Assembly: GCA_964469525.1 (NCBI GenBank)
Contig: CAYXYU010000006.1
Span: 1-64,000 of the forward strand
DNA from: JABDCD01 sp964469525
GTDB taxonomy: Bacteria > Pseudomonadota > Alphaproteobacteria > Rickettsiales > SXRF01
Direction: 5' to 3'
Length of the DNA: 64,000 nt
The notes beneath the pieces were generated by a model. It made no database searches and was not told where the DNA came from. It was given only the letters and a program-made list of their open reading frames with translations. The position numbers were made by a program, and so were the translations under genes. Positions 24,925 to 31,282 of the stretch are shown piece after piece; the stretch's first letter is position 1; each line of letters begins with the position of its first letter.

Positions 24925-26336
24925 TGCCCCGCACACTCTACGATAAAATCTGGGAATCGCATCTGGTGCATCAGCAGGAAGATGGCACCTGCCTGATGTA
25001 TATCGACCGGCATCTGGTGCATGAGGTGACCAGCCCGCAGGCGTTTGAGGGGTTGCGCGTGGCGGGGCGCAAGGTAAGAAGGCCGGACGCGACGCTGGCC
25101 GTGCCCGACCATAACGTGCCGACGACGCCGGAGCGCAAGCAGGGCATTATCAAGGATGAAACCTCACGCATTCAGGTGCAGACGCTGGCCGATAACTGTA
25201 AGGAGTTCGGCATCACCTATTACGCCATGGACGACAAGCGCCAGGGCATCGTGCATATCGTCGGGCCCGAGCAGGGCTTTACCCAGCCGGGCATGACCAT
25301 CGTCTGTGGCGATTCACATACCTCCACGCACGGCGCGTTCGGAGCGCTGGCGTTCGGCATCGGCACCTCCGAGGTCGAGCATGTGCTGGCTACCCAAACG
25401 CTGATCCAGCGCCGCGCCAAAAACATGCTGATACGGGTGGACGGTACCCTGCCTCTTGGCGTTACCGCCAAGGATATCGTGCTCGCCATCATCGGAAAAA
25501 TCGGCACGGCGGGCGGTACCGGCTATGTCATGGAATATGCCGGCGAGGCGATACGCGGCCTTTCGATGGAAGGACGCATGACGGTGTGCAATATGAGCAT
25601 CGAGGCAGGCGCCCGCGCAGGGCTCATCGCGCCGGATGAGACCACCTTTGCCTACCTGAAAGGCTGCCCGCAGGCTCCGCAAGGCACGGAATGGGACAAG
25701 GCCGTGGCCTATTGGAAAACTCTGCCCTCCGATACCGGTGCCCGGTACGATCGCGAAGTGGTGCTCAACGCCGCCGACATCGTGCCGCAGGTGACCTGGG
25801 GAACTTCGCCCGAGCAGGTGTTGCCGGTGACCGGCAGCGTACCAGACCCGGATATGGAGAAGGATGAAGCGAAAAAGAAATCCATTGAGCGCGCGCTCGA
25901 TTATATGGGGCTTCGGGCAGGTACGAAACTTACCGATGTCCCGATCGACAAAGTATTCATTGGTTCCTGCACCAACGGCCGCATCGAGGATCTGCGCGAA
26001 GCGGCGAAGCTGGCACAGGGAAAGCACGTTGCAAAAAACATCAAACTGGCGATGGTGGTGCCCGGCTCTGGGCTTGTGAAAGAACAGGCTGAGAAGGAAG
26101 GGCTAGACAAGGTTTTTCTTGCCGCCGGGTTTGAATGGCGCGAGCCGGGTTGCTCGATGTGTCTGGCGATGAACGCCGACCGGCTGGATCCAGGCGAGCG
26201 CTGCGCTTCAACGTCGAATCGTAACTTTGAGGGACGCCAGGGCCGCGGCGGCCGCACGCATCTGATGTCGCCCGCCATGGCCGTCGCCGCCGCCGTCACC
26301 GGCCGGCTGGCCGATGTCAGAACTCTGTTAAAGTGA
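24924..26336 (+). CDS. leuC: 3-isopropylmalate dehydratase large subunit
   Basis: LeuC with LeuD isomerises 2-isopropylmalate to 3-isopropylmalate in leucine synthesis. The 4Fe-4S ligands are in GSCTNGR and PGCSMCLAMN; CGDSHTSTHG, FGIGTSEVEHV and NRNFEGRQG are the other aconitase-family signatures. At 470 residues it has the normal length. I chose the ATG at 24924, which overlaps the preceding stop; an ATG at 24912 adds four residues. A small unknown gene separates it from leuD. Confidence 0.96.
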   Translation: MPRTLYDKIWESHLVHQQEDGTCLMYIDRHLVHEVTSPQAFEGLRVAGRKVRRPDATLAVPDHNVPTTPERKQGIIKDETSRIQVQTLADNCKEFGITYYAMDDKRQGIVHIVGPEQGFTQPGMTIVCGDSHTSTHGAFGALAFGIGTSEVEHVLATQTLIQRRAKNMLIRVDGTLPLGVTAKDIVLAIIGKIGTAGGTGYVMEYAGEAIRGLSMEGRMTVCNMSIEAGARAGLIAPDETTFAYLKGCPQAPQGTEWDKAVAYWKTLPSDTGARYDREVVLNAADIVPQVTWGTSPEQVLPVTGSVPDPDMEKDEAKKKSIERALDYMGLRAGTKLTDVPIDKVFIGSCTNGRIEDLREAAKLAQGKHVAKNIKLAMVVPGSGLVKEQAEKEGLDKVFLAAGFEWREPGCSMCLAMNADRLDPGERCASTSNRNFEGRQGRGGRTHLMSPAMAVAAAVTGRLADVRTLLK

Positions 26337-26343
26337 GTAGCGC

Positions 26344-26640
26344 ATGCTCAAGCTCTCGCTCACCATGCATCGCCGCCACCCAGGCCATTCCATCAAGGCC
26401 GTGCTGCAGTTTACCGACCGGGTGAGCCACAAGGAAATGAAGGAAAATGTCGATGAGCTGATGAAAAAGCTGCAACAGCTGATTCCGGGGAGCTTCCGCG
26501 TGAAATACGTGGAAAACCCCGACGGGCTGGTGCTCACCGCCAGCGTCTCCAAGCTGCCGGAGGCGCACAGCATGCAGCAGAAACTTGCCTCCTATATCAA
26601 AACCGCCGCCACCGCAATGAACATGAAATTGATGGGATAA
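26344..26640 (+). CDS. Small hypothetical protein between leuC and leuD
   Basis: A 98-residue protein that I do not recognise. It has alternating helix and strand character (TDRVSHKEMKENVDELMKKL, then FRVKYVENPDGLVLTASV) and no membrane segment. It sits 7 bp after leuC and 2 bp before leuD, so it is surely co-transcribed with them. Codon use resembles its neighbours. It might be a lineage-specific operon member. Confidence 0.7.
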   Translation: MLKLSLTMHRRHPGHSIKAVLQFTDRVSHKEMKENVDELMKKLQQLIPGSFRVKYVENPDGLVLTASVSKLPEAHSMQQKLASYIKTAATAMNMKLMG

Positions 26641-26642
26641 TC

Positions 26643-27251
26643 ATGCAGCCTTTCACCACCCTCACCGCCATCGCGGCGCCGCTTCCAATCGACAATGTCG
26701 ATACCGACATGATCATCCCCAAGCAGTTTTTGAAGACTATCAAGCGCACCGGCCTGAAGGAAGGACTATTTTACGAGATGCGCTACGACGTAAGCGGCAA
26801 ACGCAATGACAATTTCGTGCTGCACCACGCGCCGTTCGACAAGGCGCAGATACTGGTGTCGGGGCAGAATTTCGGCTGCGGCTCCAGCCGTGAGCATGCG
26901 CCGTGGGCCCTGCTCGATTTCGGCATACGTTGCGTGATCGCCCCGTCCTTCGCCGATATCTTCTTCAACAACTGCTTCAAGAACGGCATCCTGCCGGTGG
27001 TTCTGCCGAAAGAAACGGTGGATACGCTGGCGGGGTATGCCAAACAGGGTAAGAAACTCACCGTCGATCTGCAAAAGCAGACCGTCGCCAGCGACGGGAT
27101 TGGCCCCTTCTCCTTCGAGGTGGAGTCGTTCCGCAAGCACTGCCTACTGCATGGGCTGGATGACATTGGACTGACGCTGCAGAAGCTCGATGCTATTGCC
27201 GCCTATGAAGGCACTCAGAAATCAAAGACGCCGTGGCTGTATGGCAACTAA
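26643..27251 (+). CDS. leuD: 3-isopropylmalate dehydratase small subunit
   Basis: The LeuD swivel domain is evident from NVDTDMIIPKQFL, GQNFGCGSSREHAPWAL and ADIFFNNCFKNGILPV. At 202 residues it is complete. It pairs with LeuC, encoded one small gene upstream. Its end overlaps the leuB start by 11 bp. Confidence 0.96.
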   Translation: MQPFTTLTAIAAPLPIDNVDTDMIIPKQFLKTIKRTGLKEGLFYEMRYDVSGKRNDNFVLHHAPFDKAQILVSGQNFGCGSSREHAPWALLDFGIRCVIAPSFADIFFNNCFKNGILPVVLPKETVDTLAGYAKQGKKLTVDLQKQTVASDGIGPFSFEVESFRKHCLLHGLDDIGLTLQKLDAIAAYEGTQKSKTPWLYGN

Positions 27252-28335
27252 ACACATCCTTCTTTTACCCGGCGACGGCATCGGCCCGGAAGTGATCGGT
27301 GAGACCGCTAGAATCATTGACTGGTTCAGCGCCAACGGCCCAGTAAGCTTTACTACGAGCACCGCGCTGATCGGCGGCAGCGCTTATGATGCGGTCGGCA
27401 CCCCCTTCCCCGACGATACGTTAAGCCAGGCGAAACAAGCCGACGCCGTGCTGCTCGGTGCGGTCGGCGGACCGAAATGGGAGCAGCTCCCCATTGCCTC
27501 GCGGCCGGAGCGCGGCCTGCTCGGCCTGCGCAAGGAGCTCTGCTTGTTCGCCAATCTGCGCCCGGCGATCTGTTTCGATGCGCTGGCGGATGCTTCGAGC
27601 CTGAAGCGCGACATCATCGCAGGACTCGATATCATGATCGTGCGGGAACTTACCGGGGGTATCTATTTCGGCCAGCCGCGCGGCGTCGAGACGCTGCCCG
27701 ACGGTACGCGGCGCGGCGTCAACACGGAAGTCTATACCAGTCCGGAAGTGGAGCGCATTGCGCGCGTGGCGTTCGAGCTCGCCACCAAGCGCAATAAGAA
27801 GGTCTGCTCGGTCGACAAGGCCAATGTGCTGGAATGCACCGAGATGTGGCGCGAAGAAATGAGCAAAGTGCATAAGAATGAATACAAACACATCGAGTTG
27901 TCGCACATGTATGTCGATAATGCCGCCATGCAGCTGGTGCGCAATCCCAAGCAGTTCGACGTGCTGGTCACCACCAACATGTTCGGCGACATCCTCTCCG
28001 ACATCGCCTCCATGCTCACCGGCTCGCTCGGCATGTTGCCTTCGGCTTCGCTCGGCGCCCCCGGCACCCCTGGCGTCTATGAGCCGGTGCATGGCTCGGC
28101 GCCGGATATCGCGGGCAAGGGTATCGCCAACCCGATCGCCACCATCCTGTCGCTTGCCATGATGCTGCGCTATTCCTTTGCCCTCAAGCCCGAGGCCGAC
28201 AAGCTGGAAGTGGCGGTGAAAAAGGTGTTGGAACAAGGGCTTCGCACGGCGGATATCATGCAGCCGGGGATGAGGAAGGTGGGCACCCAGGAAATGGGAG
28301 ATGCCGTTGTGAAGGCACTGGAAAATATTCAATAA
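27241..28335 (+). CDS. leuB: 3-isopropylmalate dehydrogenase
   Basis: LeuB oxidatively decarboxylates 3-isopropylmalate with NAD+. The N-terminal LLPGDGIGPEV, the substrate-site Arg residues in RPERGLLGLRKEL and LTGGIYFGQPRG, HMYVDNAAMQLVRNP and the NAD-binding VHGSAPDIAGKGIANP are all present. I chose the ATG at 27241 (MATKHILLLPG), 11 bp inside leuD; an in-frame ATG at 27190 would add an atypical basic extension. The 364-residue length fits the family. Confidence 0.96.
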   Translation: MATKHILLLPGDGIGPEVIGETARIIDWFSANGPVSFTTSTALIGGSAYDAVGTPFPDDTLSQAKQADAVLLGAVGGPKWEQLPIASRPERGLLGLRKELCLFANLRPAICFDALADASSLKRDIIAGLDIMIVRELTGGIYFGQPRGVETLPDGTRRGVNTEVYTSPEVERIARVAFELATKRNKKVCSVDKANVLECTEMWREEMSKVHKNEYKHIELSHMYVDNAAMQLVRNPKQFDVLVTTNMFGDILSDIASMLTGSLGMLPSASLGAPGTPGVYEPVHGSAPDIAGKGIANPIATILSLAMMLRYSFALKPEADKLEVAVKKVLEQGLRTADIMQPGMRKVGTQEMGDAVVKALENIQ

Positions 28336-28368
28336 ATATTTATTATTAAAATTTACCAGAGTCCTTGC

Positions 28369-29187
28369 ATGACCGATAAAAAATATATCCAGACCGCTAC
28401 ATCCGAGCATGCTACCCCTGGCAGGCTCGCAGCGGATTCCGTGGATAGTCGTTATTACGGTGTTTTAAAGGATAACCTTGAGGATGTCCTTCATTCCGGG
28501 CGCATCAAATTAACGCCTGTCGATATGCTCACAGTGCTCAACAAAGCTGGATTATTACATACATTCTTATTGAATGTGGATCAGCTAGAGATTGGTTTAA
28601 TAGATGGGCTGCATGCATTATACGACCATTTATCCGAGAATTTTACAACTCTCCCCGCGTATGATGATATAAATCAAGCGGGCCTTTTACAGACCGCAGA
28701 CTTTCTTAAAGCCGTTGTTAGCGGTAATGCCGAAGTTAAGGTACAACAGGAAGAAAATTTATCCCCCCGCGATCAGCAACGCGTTTCTGAGATGGCTGAT
28801 GCACTATTTTGCTATGCTGTTATTGGAAACGTTAAACGAAATCCGGCCCAGCTGTTACAGTGGTCGCGTAAGCTTTCCCCCGATCCAACAAACTTTTTAT
28901 ATAAGAAGACCATCGATACTGCTGTATTAGAACGGCGGTTCCAGGAACATTGTGTATCAAGTGAAGCGACAGGCGAAGCTCTAAAAAATTTATCCTATTA
29001 TGCTTCTTATGCAGAAAATGCAGAGCGTTGTATTAAATACCTGCGTAATGCCGTTTCTGAAGCAGAAGCAAGAGATAAACAATCACCGGCACTATCTAAT
29101 GAGGGAAAAATCGATCTGGCAGCCGCCAAACAACGGCTTGAGCCAGCCTTCCGGCATTTTTCTGCTATTGCCTCACGTTGCATATAG
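28369..29187 (+). CDS. Hypothetical helical protein, AT-rich gene
   Basis: Not recognised. The 272-residue protein is almost entirely helical by appearance, without signal peptide or membrane segments. Its codon use (many TTA, ATA-type and AAA codons) is distinctly more AT-rich than that of leuB and asd. It starts 33 bp after leuB in an AT-rich leader. It is one of several unknown ORFs that occupy gaps between biosynthetic genes in this window. Confidence 0.65.
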   Translation: MTDKKYIQTATSEHATPGRLAADSVDSRYYGVLKDNLEDVLHSGRIKLTPVDMLTVLNKAGLLHTFLLNVDQLEIGLIDGLHALYDHLSENFTTLPAYDDINQAGLLQTADFLKAVVSGNAEVKVQQEENLSPRDQQRVSEMADALFCYAVIGNVKRNPAQLLQWSRKLSPDPTNFLYKKTIDTAVLERRFQEHCVSSEATGEALKNLSYYASYAENAERCIKYLRNAVSEAEARDKQSPALSNEGKIDLAAAKQRLEPAFRHFSAIASRCI

Positions 29188-29260
29188 CCCAACGTCGAAA
29201 TAGCTTTTTAATATTGAATGATTTGATATTCTTCTTATTTGCTAAAGAGGAAGCCTGAAT

Positions 29261-30295
29261 ATGTCTTATAAAGTCGCAGTCGTGGGCGCCACCGGGAATG
29301 TCGGGCGCGAAATGCTGGAAATCCTGTCGGAGCGCCGGTTTCCGGTGCGCGAGGTGGTGGCGCTGGCGTCGCGCCGGTCGGTCGGCAAACAGGTCAGCTT
29401 CGGCGAGATCGAGACGCTGACCGTCAAGGCGCTGGAGGATTACGATTTCTCCGATACCGACATCGCCCTCTTCTCCCCCGGCTCCGCCGTCTCGAAGGAA
29501 TATGCGCCGCGCGCCGCCGAGGCCGGCTGCGTGGTTATCGATAACACGTCGCAGTTCCGCATGGATCCAGACATCCCGCTGGTGGTGCCGGAGGTGAATG
29601 CGTCAGCGCTCAAGAATTTCCGCAAGACCAACATCATCGCCAACCCCAACTGCTCGACCATGCAGATGGTGGTGGCGCTGGCGCCGCTGCATGAGGCCGC
29701 GCGCATCAGACGCGTCGTCGTCTCGACCTACCAGTCGGTTTCCGGCGCCGGCAAGGAGGGAATGGATGAGCTGTTCGACCAGACCAAGTCGCTCTACATG
29801 AACGAGGCGAAAGAAGGCAAAAAATTCACCAAGCGCATCGCCTTTAACGTCATCCCGCATATCGACGTGTTCATGGATGACGGCTCGACTAAGGAAGAAT
29901 GGAAGATGGTCAACGAAACCAAGAAAATTCTCGACCCGAACATCGCCGTTACCGCCACCTGCGTGCGCGTGCCGGTGTTCGTCGGCCACAGCGAGTCGCT
30001 CAATGTCGAGTTCGAGCGACCCATTTCGGTGGATGAGGCGCGGGAGATACTGTCCGAGGCCGAAGGCGTGGTGATTTATGATGAGCCAAAGGACGGCGGC
30101 TACTGCACCCCCATCGAATGCGCCGGGGAAGACGGAGTGTATGTCTCGCGCCTGCGCCACGACCCGACGGTGAAGCACGGGCTTTCCATGTGGATCGTCT
30201 CCGACAATCTCCGCAAGGGCGCCGCGCTCAATGCCGTGCAGATTGCCGAGGAACTGATTCAGAATTTTGGATTAGCGCCCAAGATGGCGCATTAG
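29261..30295 (+). CDS. asd: Aspartate-semialdehyde dehydrogenase
   Basis: The enzyme reduces aspartyl phosphate to aspartate semialdehyde for lysine, diaminopimelate, threonine and methionine. It has the NADP fold GATGNVGREML, the catalytic Cys131 in NPNCSTMQ, and the C-terminal RHDPTVKHGLSMW with the catalytic His. The length of 344 residues is normal. An AAAGAGG ribosome-binding site precedes the ATG. Its TAG overlaps the stop codon of the convergent hypothetical gene. Confidence 0.96.
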   Translation: MSYKVAVVGATGNVGREMLEILSERRFPVREVVALASRRSVGKQVSFGEIETLTVKALEDYDFSDTDIALFSPGSAVSKEYAPRAAEAGCVVIDNTSQFRMDPDIPLVVPEVNASALKNFRKTNIIANPNCSTMQMVVALAPLHEAARIRRVVVSTYQSVSGAGKEGMDELFDQTKSLYMNEAKEGKKFTKRIAFNVIPHIDVFMDDGSTKEEWKMVNETKKILDPNIAVTATCVRVPVFVGHSESLNVEFERPISVDEAREILSEAEGVVIYDEPKDGGYCTPIECAGEDGVYVSRLRHDPTVKHGLSMWIVSDNLRKGAALNAVQIAEELIQNFGLAPKMAH

Positions 30296-31158
30296 GGCCA
30301 ACGTGGATTGGGAGAGATTGGTTTTACTCTGTCAGTGTATGAGGCGGACACTGGATTTTCTTCTAGGAGTTCGTCAGTTCTCTTTTCCAATCGTTTTATA
30401 TTGATCTCTAGCCGTCGATTGCCTGCGGCTTGCTCGCGCATATCACGCTCAAGAAATGACTTGATTTTTCTTACCCATTCTTTCGTGTTGTCCGTTTCGT
30501 TTATTTTTTGAAATTCGTCCAAGCATTCATTTAGCATGCTAAATACATTTGGTTGTGTATTGTTGTCGGAAATCCTTCGCTCCATGGCTTCTTTTAATTG
30601 AAAGGGCTTAATGCTCAATATGCTTAATGCCTTTAATTCTGCTGCCATGGCAACCAACTGTTGATCGTTTGGATTTTCTATATTCTTTACTTCATCCAAT
30701 ACAGAGCAGATTTCTTGCGCCAGCCGATGAATTTCCGGATATTGATCAGGTTTTTCTGCCATTCCTTTAATCATTTTATATATATAGTTCTCTTCAATTT
30801 CTTTTATTTCCTCAGGATCATCGCGCCAATTGGCTATGACATTTTCAATTGCATGAAGCCATGTATTATTGGTCAGCTGCTCTACAACTTGGTAATGAAG
30901 CTCTTGTTCAAAACTCTTGAGCAGCTTTGTTTTAAAGGCGGAAAGACTTTCTTCATTTAAATTCTTTATATATTCGGCAGTATCTTTAGATACTGAATCA
31001 ATAAATTCCCGATGGTTTTGATAACCGTCAAGATCCCGCAGTAAGCAGGCTGCGACGATTCTGGAAATCAGAAAATTTTGGGAGTCATTTTCTGATGCAT
31101 GCGGATCATTTCCCGCTGACTGAGTAGAAATGTCGATTGCATAATCATCGCTGGTCAT
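30292..31158 (-). CDS. Hypothetical helical protein, AT-rich gene
   Basis: Not recognised. The 288-residue, highly charged protein is rich in Glu, Asn and Ile, probably helical throughout with a coiled coil near residues 235-270 (LEINIKRLEKRTDELLEE), and has no membrane segment. The DNA is AT-rich compared with asd and valS. It carries an extended -10 promoter upstream (31209-31217). It ends inside the asd stop codon. Confidence 0.65.
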   Translation of the reverse strand: MTSDDYAIDISTQSAGNDPHASENDSQNFLISRIVAACLLRDLDGYQNHREFIDSVSKDTAEYIKNLNEESLSAFKTKLLKSFEQELHYQVVEQLTNNTWLHAIENVIANWRDDPEEIKEIEENYIYKMIKGMAEKPDQYPEIHRLAQEICSVLDEVKNIENPNDQQLVAMAAELKALSILSIKPFQLKEAMERRISDNNTQPNVFSMLNECLDEFQKINETDNTKEWVRKIKSFLERDMREQAAGNRRLEINIKRLEKRTDELLEENPVSASYTDRVKPISPNPRWP

Positions 31159-31208
31159 TAGAGAACGTTCCCCATTAAATCATTGCAAATCCATAGCGTT
31201 ATCTTACA

Positions 31209-31217
31209 ACTATAGCA
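31209..31217 (-). promoter_or_regulatory. Extended -10 promoter candidate
   Basis: On the minus strand TGC-TATAGT lies about 50 bp before the start of the 288-residue hypothetical gene. No good -35 box is seen, as expected for an extended -10 type. Confidence 0.4.
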
Positions 31218-31282
31218 GGAAATGACCTTCCGGACATATGAAGGTTCGATGAAAAATTACTATATTATTATATTTCAATAAG

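Noticed and set aside
27421..28410. 329-residue minus-strand open frame
   Set aside because: Antisense shadow of leuB.
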